DNA of 64,000 bases from Saccharopolyspora endophytica (lineage in GTDB: Bacteria; Actinomycetota; Actinomycetes; Mycobacteriales; Pseudonocardiaceae), in assembly GCF_018070075.1 (NCBI RefSeq), contig NZ_JAGPXE010000020.1, positions 1 to 64,000 of the forward strand. The letters are read 5' to 3'. Each line of letters opens with the position of its first letter. Within the stretch, counting starts at the first letter, position 1. The translations under genes and the position numbers were made by a program. Positions 35,719-44,206 of this stretch are shown here, in pieces. Below the pieces are notes generated by a model, which searched no databases, was not told where the DNA came from, and worked only from the letters and a program-made list of their open reading frames with translations.

Positions 35719-37377
35719 TCAGAGCAGGCCGTCCAGCGGCAGCGCGTCCGTGGCGGTGCTGGTCAGGTCCTCCAGCGGCTCGCCGACGATCGGGCCCGCG
35801 ACCGGCAGGTCGCTCGGGGCCGGCAGGTGCGAGGCCACGTCGCCGACCGGGGCCAGCGGAGCGGCGTCCAGCGGCAGCGCCGAGGTGACGTCCTCGACCG
35901 GCAGCGCGTCGGTGGGCAGCGCGGAGGACAGGTCGTCGACCGGCAGCGCGGTGACGTCGCCACCGGCAACGGTGTCGGTCACGGAGCTGGCGAGGTCGCC
36001 GGCGACCGGGACGTTGGCAACGGCGTCGGTGACCGTGCCGGTGACGTCGCCGAGGGCCTCGGTGCCGACCGGGACGTTGTTGACCAGGTCGCCGCCAGCG
36101 GCACCCGCGGTCACGTCGCCCACGACCGGGACGTTGCTCAGCGCGCCGGTGGCGGTGTCGGCGACCTCGCCGACGACCGGGACGTTGGAGACGGCGCCGG
36201 TGACGTCACCCGAGGTCACGTCGCCCAGGGCGTCGCCCACGACCGGCACGTTCGCGCCGGCGTCGGTCAGCGTGCCGGCCACACCGGTCACGTCGCCCGA
36301 GGTCACGCTGGCGGCCACGTCGCCCACGACCGGCACGGAGCCGATGGTGCTGGTGGCGGTGGAGGCGATGTCGCCCACGACCGGGAGGCCGGCCACGACG
36401 CCCAGCGCGTCTCCGCCGGAGACGGTGGAGGTGAGGTCACCGGCGATGCCGGTCACGTCGCCACCGGCAACGGTGCCGGCGATGTCGCCGACGACCGGGG
36501 CCTCGGAGACCTTGGCGGTCAGGTCACCGGCGATGCCGGTCACGTCGCCCGAGGTCACGTCGCCGACGACGTCGCCCACGACCGGGGCGTCGCCCACGAC
36601 CTGGGTGACGTTGGCGGCCACGTCGCCCACGACCGGGGCGTTGGTGACCACGTCGGTGACGTTGCCCGAGGCCACGTCGCCGACCACGTTGGTGACGTCG
36701 CCGTGCACCAGCGAACCGGCGGCCGACGCGACGTTCAGCGAGCTGTCGAACACGTGGGTGGCGGTGCTGGTGACCGAACCGACGGTGGAGGACAGGTCGA
36801 GGTTGTCACCGATGTTGACGGTGTTGCCCGACAGGATCTGGTTGCCCGAGAACACGTCGTGCACGTTGACGACGTTGTGCGAGTCGACGTCGTTGTGCTC
36901 GATGTCGACGTTGGTGTCGCCGCTCGGGGCAGGAGCCGGGGTGGGCAGCTGAGCGTCGACGTCGCCGCCGGGGCCGAAGTCGTCAGAGGGGGTGTTCTGC
37001 AGCATGCTGAGTTCTTCCTGCTCGTGTGGATGTGCGGGATGCAGTTCGCTGATCGCGACATGCTGGTTGCTCGCGGCGTACTTCTCGACGCTGCTCGAAA
37101 GCGAGCGGTCGTACGCGTTGACCACCTCGACCGGCGCGTAGTCGAGGACCAGCGACGTGGCTTGCAGCACGTCTGTCGCGCTCATTTCCCCGAGTCCGAC
37201 CTGATCCAGCGTGGCTTGCGGATCAGCGTCGAAGGCCGACCGTGCGGCCGGATCGCTGACGAGGCGCGTGAGGAACTCGTGCAGCGTCGGTTCCGCGGAC
37301 AGGCCGGAGTTGGAGTTCGTCCCGGGGTCGGAGATGGGGGACTCGGCCTGACCAGAGGGGTGCTGAGGGTTCGCCAT
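35719..37377 (-). CDS. IniB N-terminal-domain protein with valine/glycine repeats
   Basis: A 552-aa low-complexity protein. Residues 1-115 form a helical IniB N-terminal-like domain (PTLHEFLTRLVSDPAARSAFDADPQATL, then VLQATSLVLDYAPVEVVNAYDRSL). From about 150 it is acidic and repetitive, with about nine units of PVVGDV type alternating with SGDVTGIAG-like segments (about 220-450), ending in DALPVEDVTSALPLDAAP. It lacks a signal peptide and membrane helices. Predicted to be an extended beta-rich or adhesin-like scaffold. It heads the set on the minus strand and is divergent from the Hsp70 gene; a terminator separates it from iniA. Confidence 0.82.
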   Translation of the reverse strand: MANPQHPSGQAESPISDPGTNSNSGLSAEPTLHEFLTRLVSDPAARSAFDADPQATLDQVGLGEMSATDVLQATSLVLDYAPVEVVNAYDRSLSSSVEKYAASNQHVAISELHPAHPHEQEELSMLQNTPSDDFGPGGDVDAQLPTPAPAPSGDTNVDIEHNDVDSHNVVNVHDVFSGNQILSGNTVNIGDNLDLSSTVGSVTSTATHVFDSSLNVASAAGSLVHGDVTNVVGDVASGNVTDVVTNAPVVGDVAANVTQVVGDAPVVGDVVGDVTSGDVTGIAGDLTAKVSEAPVVGDIAGTVAGGDVTGIAGDLTSTVSGGDALGVVAGLPVVGDIASTATSTIGSVPVVGDVAASVTSGDVTGVAGTLTDAGANVPVVGDALGDVTSGDVTGAVSNVPVVGEVADTATGALSNVPVVGDVTAGAAGGDLVNNVPVGTEALGDVTGTVTDAVANVPVAGDLASSVTDTVAGGDVTALPVDDLSSALPTDALPVEDVTSALPLDAAPLAPVGDVASHLPAPSDLPVAGPIVGEPLEDLTSTATDALPLDGLL

Positions 37378-37677
37378 CGTCGGACCTCCCGATGCTCAGC
37401 GGTACTCGGCTAGGTGGACCGAGTGAGGTCGTGCCGTTCCCTCACTCCTGTGTTGATCACAGTAGGGATGGGGCACCCCCCAGCCATCGGGTACGACTCC
37501 TAGTTATCGAGATCTCTATTAGGGGATCGGTTAGGTAGGCCGTTGGGGGGTAGCTAGGGGAGTCCGGAACCGCTCCGTAATCGAATGCCGCTAAATTGTG
37601 GGCACCCCGGCCGCGCGCAAGACCCTCGATCGGGGAACCTGGCAGGCACACGCGAGTCGGTGACACGAAGGGATTGC
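37378..37677. other. Divergent iniB / Hsp70 promoter region
   Basis: No gene is seen in these 300 bases. They contain the dyad CTGTG-TTGAT-CACAG (37448-37462), part of the motif shared with iniA, and several AGGGG/TAGGGG repeats (about 37465-37475, 37515-37560), plus the AT-richer CTATTAGGGGATCGGTTAGG. It likely holds two opposed promoters and binding sites for the LuxR-type regulator encoded downstream of the Hsp70 gene. Confidence 0.5.
37443..37462 (-). promoter_or_regulatory. Candidate operator upstream of iniB-like gene
   Basis: The motif CACTCCTGTGTTGAT overlaps a perfect CTGTG...CACAG inverted repeat (37448-37462), 66 bases from the iniB start. The iniA copy carries the left half but not the dyad's right half. 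Confidence 0.55.
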
Positions 37678-39033
37678 ATGCCTTACGTCCTGGGCGTTCA
37701 CCTGGGCGCGACGGTGACGACCGCCGCCACGGCCAGGCGCGACGGTGGCCGCTGGACGGCGACCGTTCCCGTGCCCTTGGCGACCAACGGCCCGGTGGTG
37801 CCGACGGTGCTGTGCAAGGTCCAGGACGGATCTTTCGTGGCCGGGGAGGCCGCCGCCCGCCAGGAGATCAGCCACCACGAGTGGGTCGCTCGCGGCTTCA
37901 CCAGCAGGCTCGGCGACGACCTGCCGCTGGTGGTCGGCAGCGAGTTCGTCCCGGCGCAGCGCCTGGTCGCCGCGATGATCGAGTGGGTCTCCGACGCGGT
38001 CACCCAGCGGCAGGGGCACCCACCCGAGCACATCGCCGTGGCCCACAGCTCCAGCTGGGGCCCGCACCGGGTGCACCTGGTCCAGCAGGCGCTGGCCCAG
38101 CTCGGGATCAGCGAGGTCACCCTGATCCCCGAGCCGACCGCCGTCGCCCTCGACTACGCGAGCAAGCAGCGGGTGGAGGAACAGCATCCGCTTGTGGTCG
38201 CCAACGTCGGCGGCAGCGGCTTCGACGCCACCGTGCTGCGCCGCCGCCACCCCACCTTCGACGTCGTCGGCTCGCCGCTGAGCACCGACCACCCCTCCGG
38301 CCAGGACCTCGACGACGCGCTGTTCGGGCTGATCGGCGAGCAGTTCCCGGCGCAGATCGGCGAGCTCGACCCCTCCGACGTCAACCACCGGGCGGCGCTG
38401 GCCAAGCTGCGCGGCGAGTGCGTGCGGGCCAAGGAGGCGCTGTCGCACCAGGCCGGTGTGTCGATGTGGGTCGACCTGCCCGGCGTGCGCACCGAGTTCG
38501 GCATCTCCCGCGCCCGCTACGAGCAGTTGGCGCGCCCGCACCTGGAGCGGGTGCCCGACCTGATCTCGCAGGCCGTGCAGTCGGCGTCGCTGCGCCCCGA
38601 CGACGTCGAGACCGTGGTGTTGGCGGGCGGGACCGCGCGCACCCCGATGCTCAAGCAGCTGGTCTCCGAGCGGTTGCAGACGCCGCCGTTGGTCGACGTG
38701 GCACCCGAGCTCACCGCGGCCAGCGGAGCCGCGCTGGCGGCGCAGAAGGTGCTGTCCACCGACACCGACCGGGGTTCGGTCGCCGAGACCAGCGTGCTGA
38801 TGCGCGTCGAGGGCTTCGACACCGACGACGACGTCGACGACGAGCCCGAACCCGTCGAGCGCCCGCCGATCGACGTCGAGCCGATGCCGATCGAGCCCCC
38901 CGACGAAGCGCGGGCGAAGCGCATGAAGATCATCAAGCTCGTGGTCGCGGCACTGCTGATCGCCGTGGGCATCGTGATCACCTTCATGACCAAGGACCAC
39001 TCGATCACGGGTGTGATGGACCTCCTCAAGTAG
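37678..39033 (+). CDS. Tail-anchored degenerate Hsp70 protein
   Basis: Hsp70-fold protein of 451 aa; ATG 37678 is preceded by GAAGGG. It comprises only a nucleotide-binding domain (about 1-370), an acidic/proline linker (EPEPVERPPIDVEP) and one membrane helix (IIKLVVAALLIAVGIVITFM) near the C-terminus, leaving a 13-residue tail. No substrate-binding domain exists. Catalytic positions diverge: the first phosphate loop is GVHLGATVTT (Asp replaced by His) and the second is NVGGSGFDATVL, whereas EPTAVALDYA and LAGGTARTPML are kept. It may sense or bind nucleotide without efficient hydrolysis. Located between iniB and the LuxR regulator. Confidence 0.85.
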   Translation: MPYVLGVHLGATVTTAATARRDGGRWTATVPVPLATNGPVVPTVLCKVQDGSFVAGEAAARQEISHHEWVARGFTSRLGDDLPLVVGSEFVPAQRLVAAMIEWVSDAVTQRQGHPPEHIAVAHSSSWGPHRVHLVQQALAQLGISEVTLIPEPTAVALDYASKQRVEEQHPLVVANVGGSGFDATVLRRRHPTFDVVGSPLSTDHPSGQDLDDALFGLIGEQFPAQIGELDPSDVNHRAALAKLRGECVRAKEALSHQAGVSMWVDLPGVRTEFGISRARYEQLARPHLERVPDLISQAVQSASLRPDDVETVVLAGGTARTPMLKQLVSERLQTPPLVDVAPELTAASGAALAAQKVLSTDTDRGSVAETSVLMRVEGFDTDDDVDDEPEPVERPPIDVEPMPIEPPDEARAKRMKIIKLVVAALLIAVGIVITFMTKDHSITGVMDLLK

Positions 39034-39154
39034 CTCCGCGATCGCGATTTCGTTAACGGAACGGCATACCGCGCAACTGGATCCGCCCCCACCACCGTCA
39101 GCCAACTGATCAGGACCGCTCGACCCAGGTGACCGGACGACAAGGAAGGCAGGC

Positions 39155-41614
39155 GTGAATCACCCGACGACATCCCGCGCCGCCCTGGTCACGGACGGGC
39201 ACGCGGCCGGATTGCGGTCGGCCGTCGAGGCCTCCCCGGGCTCGCCGATCGTGGCCGGCATCCAGGGCGCAGGCGGGTTCGGCAAGACCACGCTGCTCGA
39301 CGCCATCGCCACCGCCTACCGCGAGGCCGACGTGCCGGTGCTCGGCGTCCGGGACCTCGACCGCGCCGAGCACGGAGCGCTGCTGGTCGACGACGCGCAC
39401 CGGCTCGACGACGAACTGCTGGTCCGGCTCAGCGAGATCGCCCGCCGCCCGGGCATCCGGCTGCTGGTCGCCTACCGGCCCGGCCCGCGCAGCGCGGCGC
39501 TCGGCGAGCTGATCGCCGAACTCGGCGCTCCCGTGCTGCTCGCGGCGCTCGGGCTGGACGAGATCGCCGAGCGGACCGAGGGCAGCGCGCTGGACTGGGT
39601 CGGCTGGGTGCAGACCCAGACCGGCGGGGTCCCGCGCTACGTCTCCCGGTTGCTGGCCGAGGCCGTTCCCGGACGCGCCGAGCTGCCCGCCCGCGCGCTC
39701 GACCACTTCCAGCACGACCTGGACCAGCTAGGCGAGATCGGCTGGGGGTGCGCGACGGCGATGGCCATCGGCGCCACCCCGCACCCGGACCTGCTCGCCG
39801 TCGTCGTCGGCACCGACAGGTCGGCGGTCGGCGCCGTGCTGGCGGCCATGCGCTCCGGCGCGATGCTCGGCTCCGAGGACGTGCTGCTGCCGATCGTGCG
39901 CGCCGCGGTCCTGAGGTTGACGTCGTGGGAACTCCGGCTGCGCATCACGCGAAAACTGGTGGAACTCCAGCTCTCCCGCGGCGGCCCGGTGCTGCCGCTG
40001 GTCGCGCCGCTGCTGGAGGCGCCGATGGCGCTGCTGCCGGAAGCGACGCTGGCCACGGCCTTCGAGCGCGCCGGTGAGGAGGCCGTGCAGGTCGCCCCGC
40101 ACCTGGCCGGGCGGATGCTCGCCGCAGCGGTGTCGGCCGGCGTGCCCGCGGGCTCGGTGATCGCGCGCCAAGCCCGGGCGGCCGCGGTGGCCGGGAACCT
40201 CGACGAGGCGCTGCGGCTGGCCGACCGGGTGATCGTCGACGAGAACGCGCCGGATCGCGAACTCGGCGTCCAGGTCGCGGCGGGCGTGCTGGCGCACCGC
40301 GGACTGCTGGAGCGCTCGGCGGAGCTGTGCCGCTGGTCGGCGGCGAAGCTGCGCTGGCCGGGGGACAGGGCGTTCGCGGCCGTCGGTCTGATCGGAGCCG
40401 GCCGGCTGGCCGATGCCGAAGAGCTGCTCAAGACCGGTGACGACGCGGGACCGCCGACCTCGATGACCGGTGCGGCGGCCCAGATGGCCGCCGGTGTGCG
40501 CGAATCCGTCGTCGGATCGGCCACGACCGCGCTGTCCACGCTGGTGCGCGCCGCCTCGCTGTCGGAACCGCTGGGGCGCGGCGTGTTCGTGCCCGACACC
40601 CCGGCGGCGGTGGCCGCGCTGGTCGCGCTGCACTGCGGTGAGCTCGACGTCGCGCAGTCCACGTTGGACCGCGCGGTGGAGACCGGCGCGGGCGGCGCCC
40701 TGCTGCACAACCGGCACCGGCTGCTCGCCGCCTGGTTGCCGCTGGTCAAGGGCGACACCGTTACCGCACGCGCGAAACTGCCCGAGGCGAGCGAGATGGC
40801 GGCCCGCGACCGGCTGATGGCCACCGCGATCGAAGCCGGGATCGCCAGCCGGGACAACGACATGACCGCCCTGGCCACGGCTCGCGCGCAGGCCAGGCAG
40901 GTCGCCGCGGAGCACTCGGTGGACCTGTTCTCGCTGTTACCGCTGGGCGAGCTGGTGGTGGCCGCGGCCCGGTTGCGCGACCAGGAGTGGATCGCCCCGT
41001 ACCTGAACGAGGCGAAGGCGCTGCTGGAGCGGCTCGGCAACCCTCCGCTGTGGACGTCGATGCTGCTGTGGAAGCGCTTGCAGGCGGCCATCGTCCTGGA
41101 GGAGAACGACTCCGCGGCCCGCTTCGCCGACCAGCTCGACGCCCTCGCCCACCACAACGCGCTGGCGGCCGCGATGGCCGAGGCCGCCCGGATGTGGCTG
41201 CGGGTCCTCGGCGGTGAGGTCGATCAGGACGAGGTCGAGCGCATCGCTCGCGGCCTGCACGGCGCGGGTCTGGCCTGGGACGGCGCCCGCCTCGCCGGGC
41301 AGGCCGCCATCCGGACGCACGACCGCCGCGCGATGCTCGCGCTCCTGGAGTGCGCCCGGGCGCTGCAGGGCAAGCCGCCGCGCCCCCGGGCCGTGAACGC
41401 CGGAGGCGCGGATTCGGAACTGCTCTCCGAGCGGGAGAAGGAAGTGGCCGAGCTGGTGGTCGCGGGCCTGACCTACAAGCAGGTGGGCAAGCGCCTGTTC
41501 ATCTCGGCGAAGACGGTCGAGCACCACATCAGCCGGATCAAGCAGCGGCTCGGCTCGGCGAACCGCGAAGAGCTCCTCACCCGCCTCCGAGAGCTCCTCG
41601 GCAAACCTGAATGA
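39155..41614 (+). CDS. AAA/STAND ATPase with C-terminal LuxR HTH (IniR-like)
   Basis: Large transcription regulator, 819 aa, from GTG 39155 with GGAAGG upstream. Walker A is GAGGFGKTTLLDA (about 38-50) and Walker B is HGALLVDDAHRL. A long helical, TPR-like middle follows, and a C-terminal LuxR helix-turn-helix (LSEREKEVAELVVAGLTYKQVGKRLFISAKTVEHHISRI) with a proximal leucine-rich tail. The same size class of protein is encoded next to the iniBAC operon in mycobacteria. Transcribed after the Hsp70 gene; likely controls the divergent iniB-iniA-iniC genes. Ligand unknown. Confidence 0.87.
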   Translation: MNHPTTSRAALVTDGHAAGLRSAVEASPGSPIVAGIQGAGGFGKTTLLDAIATAYREADVPVLGVRDLDRAEHGALLVDDAHRLDDELLVRLSEIARRPGIRLLVAYRPGPRSAALGELIAELGAPVLLAALGLDEIAERTEGSALDWVGWVQTQTGGVPRYVSRLLAEAVPGRAELPARALDHFQHDLDQLGEIGWGCATAMAIGATPHPDLLAVVVGTDRSAVGAVLAAMRSGAMLGSEDVLLPIVRAAVLRLTSWELRLRITRKLVELQLSRGGPVLPLVAPLLEAPMALLPEATLATAFERAGEEAVQVAPHLAGRMLAAAVSAGVPAGSVIARQARAAAVAGNLDEALRLADRVIVDENAPDRELGVQVAAGVLAHRGLLERSAELCRWSAAKLRWPGDRAFAAVGLIGAGRLADAEELLKTGDDAGPPTSMTGAAAQMAAGVRESVVGSATTALSTLVRAASLSEPLGRGVFVPDTPAAVAALVALHCGELDVAQSTLDRAVETGAGGALLHNRHRLLAAWLPLVKGDTVTARAKLPEASEMAARDRLMATAIEAGIASRDNDMTALATARAQARQVAAEHSVDLFSLLPLGELVVAAARLRDQEWIAPYLNEAKALLERLGNPPLWTSMLLWKRLQAAIVLEENDSAARFADQLDALAHHNALAAAMAEAARMWLRVLGGEVDQDEVERIARGLHGAGLAWDGARLAGQAAIRTHDRRAMLALLECARALQGKPPRPRAVNAGGADSELLSEREKEVAELVVAGLTYKQVGKRLFISAKTVEHHISRIKQRLGSANREELLTRLRELLGKPE

Positions 41615-41743
41615 CCCGTTCGGGGGTCCCAGTGGGGTGGAGCGTTCACCAGCGGTTCTGGTCCGAACTGACCGGACGCAGCAGACGTCGATCATGGACG
41701 GTTCGGACCAGAACCGCCCCGCGGTGACGAGGCGCTCCCCGGA

Positions 41744-42811
41744 TCAGACCTTGCGGAGGTCCAGGGCCGCCCGGACCGTGCCGACGATCTCGAAGAGCGC
41801 TTCCTCGAAGCGGTGACCCACCGGGCGGATGTTGGCGAACCCGTGGATGAGGTCCGGGAAGCGCCGCGCCACCACAGGCACGCCCGCGTCGGACAGCGCC
41901 TTGGCGTACGCCTCGCCTTCATCGCGCAGCGGGTCGAACCCGCAGGTCACGACGTAGGCCGTGGGCAGCTCGGTGAGGTCGTCGGCCAGCAGCACCGACA
42001 GCCTCGGGTCGCCGCGCTCGGACTCGACGGGCGAGTACTGGTCCATGAACCAGGTCATGTCGTGATCGGTGAGCAGGAACCCGTTGCCGAACAGCTCCCG
42101 CGAGCGGCGGCGCCGGGTCGCGTCCACCGCCGGGTAGAGCAGCAGCTGCATCACCGGATTCTGCTCACCCGATCGGGTCGTCTGCAGAGCGACCGCGGCG
42201 GCGAGGTTGCCGCCTGCCGAGTCGCCGCCGACGGCGATCGCGTCGCTGGAGGAGCCGAGGTCCGCGGCGTTGTTCACGGCGTAGGAGTAGGCCGCCAGCG
42301 CGTCGTCCAGAGCGGCGGGGAACGGGTACTCCGGTGCCAGCCGGTAGTCCACCGACAGCACGCGGATCCCGGCGTGCTTGGCGAGGAATCGGCACAGGTC
42401 GTCGTGGCTGTCGAGGTCGCCGATCACCCAGCCGCCGCCGTGGTAGTAGACCAGCAGCGGACCCGTTTCGGTGAGGTCCTGGGGCCGGTAGAGCCGCGCG
42501 GGCAGGTCGCCGTTGTCGGTCGGGATGGTCCGTTCGGCGACGACCACGCCGCCCAGCGGAGCCACCGAGGTGAGCTTCGTCGCGTGCGCCATGCCGGCGC
42601 GGGCCTTCTCCGCCGTCGAGGCGGCCAGACCGGTCTGGCCGGTCAGCTTCTGCAGCTTCAGCAGCAGCTGCGCGTCGAGCGCGAGTTCCTGTCCGTCGAT
42701 CCGGATCGGCGCGCCTGCGATGAGGCGGCGAAGGGGCTGGGGCAGTGCGAAAACGGCGCGCATCGCGGCGCCTTCGAGCGTCGGTTGCAGCGCTTCGATG
42801 ACGTTGGGCAT
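41744..42811 (-). CDS. Alpha/beta hydrolase, HSL-type esterase
   Basis: Esterase/lipase of the hormone-sensitive-lipase family, 355 aa; ATG 42811. The oxyanion motif is YYHGGGWVIGDL, the nucleophile elbow GGDSAGGNLAAA, and the acid and base are in CGFDPLRDEG and LIHGFANIRP. Residues 1-90 are a cap-like helical N-terminus. No signal peptide. Natural ester substrate unknown. Divergent from the FMN reductase gene. Confidence 0.9.
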   Translation of the reverse strand: MPNVIEALQPTLEGAAMRAVFALPQPLRRLIAGAPIRIDGQELALDAQLLLKLQKLTGQTGLAASTAEKARAGMAHATKLTSVAPLGGVVVAERTIPTDNGDLPARLYRPQDLTETGPLLVYYHGGGWVIGDLDSHDDLCRFLAKHAGIRVLSVDYRLAPEYPFPAALDDALAAYSYAVNNAADLGSSSDAIAVGGDSAGGNLAAAVALQTTRSGEQNPVMQLLLYPAVDATRRRRSRELFGNGFLLTDHDMTWFMDQYSPVESERGDPRLSVLLADDLTELPTAYVVTCGFDPLRDEGEAYAKALSDAGVPVVARRFPDLIHGFANIRPVGHRFEEALFEIVGTVRAALDLRKV

Positions 42812-42982
42812 GGGCGTGACCTTCCCGCGAAGGTGGTGGACGGCTAGTAGGTTACCCGCAAGTAGCCAAGATCTCGGCGTCAGTTCGCCGATCTTGACCT
42901 CCAGCGGACTGGAGGTTCTAGCGTGACCCGCACAGGCACATCGGGGGCGACAGTTCCCAGGTTCGGGTGAAAGGATCGGCAC

Positions 42983-43540
42983 ATGACGGTGACCGTGGTG
43001 GGGATCGGTGGCTCGGTCCGCCCCGACTCGCAGTCCGAGCGCGTGCTGCACGCCGCGCTGGAGGGCGCCAGGGAGTCGGGGGCGAAGGTCCGGGCGATCA
43101 CCGGTGCCGACCTGGCCCTGCCGTTCTACGACCCGCACGTGACCGACCGCTCGCCGCTGGCCACCGAGCTGGTCGAAGCGCTGCGCGGCGCCGACGGGGT
43201 GCTGATCTCCTCGCCCGGCTACCACGGAACGGTGTCGGGCCTGGTCAAGAACGCCCTCGACTACGTAGAGGACCTGCGCGGCGACTTCCGCCCCTACTTC
43301 GACGGACGAGCCGTCGGCTGCATCGGCGTCGCCTACGGCTGGCAGGCCACCGTCACCACGCTGCAGGCGCTGCGCTCGGTCGTGCACGCGCTGCGCGGCT
43401 GGCCGACCCCGTTGGGCGGCGCGGTGAACTCGGCCGAGACCCGCTTCGGCCCGGGCGGCGCGTGCGACGACGAGAAGGTCGGCGCCACGTTGCGCACCAT
43501 CGGGCGACAAGTGGTGGAGTTCGCCGAGCAGCGGGTGTAG
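42983..43540 (+). CDS. NADPH-dependent FMN reductase family protein
   Basis: Flavodoxin-like reductase, 185 aa. The phosphate loop is GIGGSVRPDSQSERVL and the flavin-binding stretches are LISSPGYHGTVSGLVKNALDYVEDL and GVAYGWQATVTTLQALRSV. It fits the SsuE/chromate-reductase group. Starts at ATG 42983 and precedes dps with 81 bases between. Partner enzyme not evident. Confidence 0.9.
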   Translation: MTVTVVGIGGSVRPDSQSERVLHAALEGARESGAKVRAITGADLALPFYDPHVTDRSPLATELVEALRGADGVLISSPGYHGTVSGLVKNALDYVEDLRGDFRPYFDGRAVGCIGVAYGWQATVTTLQALRSVVHALRGWPTPLGGAVNSAETRFGPGGACDDEKVGATLRTIGRQVVEFAEQRV

Positions 43541-43621
43541 TCGCCCGAAGTGCGCGGGTACCTCCTGGGCAGCACCCTGATTCCGGTCTGCACGTTCTCG
43601 TCGAGGAGGTTGTGCGAACCC

Positions 43622-44161
43622 ATGGCTCAGAAGAGTGCACCCAAGGCCGCTCCGAAGAAGAGCGCGCCGAAGAAGAGCTCCGCGAAGAGCGCGGCGCCGA
43701 TCACCAGTCCGCTCAGCAACTCCGACCGCGACATCACCGGTCGGGTGCTGCAGGACACGCTGCTGGACCTGATCGACCTGCACCTGGTCGCCAAGCAGGC
43801 TCACTGGAACGTCGTCGGCAAGTTCTTCCGCGACGTGCACCTCCAGCTCGACGAGCTGGTCACCTCGGCGCGGGGGTTCGCCGACGACGTCGCCGAGCGC
43901 GCGGTGACCATCGGCGTCTCCCCGGACGGTCGCGCCTCGACCGTCGCCAAGGGCTCCGGGCTGCCGGACTTCCCCGCGGACTGGCGCACCGACGGGCAGG
44001 TGATCGAGGCGATCGTGGACACCCTGAGCGAGGTCGTGGCGCGCTTGCGCAAGCGCATCGACGAAACCGACAAGACCGACCTGGTCAGCCAGGACCTGCT
44101 GATCGCCATCTCCAGCGACCTGGAGAAGTCGCACTGGATGTGGCAGGCCCAGCTCGCCTGA
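43622..44161 (+). CDS. dps: Dps-family DNA protection / ferritin-like protein
   Basis: Forms 12-mer shells that store iron and bind DNA under stress. The 179-aa protein has a lysine-rich N-terminal tail (KSAPKAAPKKSAPKKSSAKSAAP) for DNA contact. The Dps ferroxidase helices follow: LLDLIDLHLVAKQAHWNVVGKFFRDVHLQLDELV gives the His, Asp and Glu ligands. ATG 43622 is chosen over an upstream TTG at 43610; GAGGAGG lies 13 bases before it, so spacing is long. Ends in a bidirectional terminator. Confidence 0.92.
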   Translation: MAQKSAPKAAPKKSAPKKSSAKSAAPITSPLSNSDRDITGRVLQDTLLDLIDLHLVAKQAHWNVVGKFFRDVHLQLDELVTSARGFADDVAERAVTIGVSPDGRASTVAKGSGLPDFPADWRTDGQVIEAIVDTLSEVVARLRKRIDETDKTDLVSQDLLIAISSDLEKSHWMWQAQLA

Positions 44162-44165
44162 ACGA

Positions 44166-44201
44166 GCGGGTGGGGAAGTTCGGCGGAGCTTCCCCACCCG
44201 C
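44166..44201. terminator. Bidirectional terminator dps / old yellow enzyme
   Basis: GCGGGTGGGGAAG (44166-44178) and CTTCCCCACCCGC (44189-44201) form a perfect 13-bp stem with a 10-base loop, 5 bases from both convergent stop codons. Confidence 0.85.
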
Positions 44202-44206
44202 CTGCG

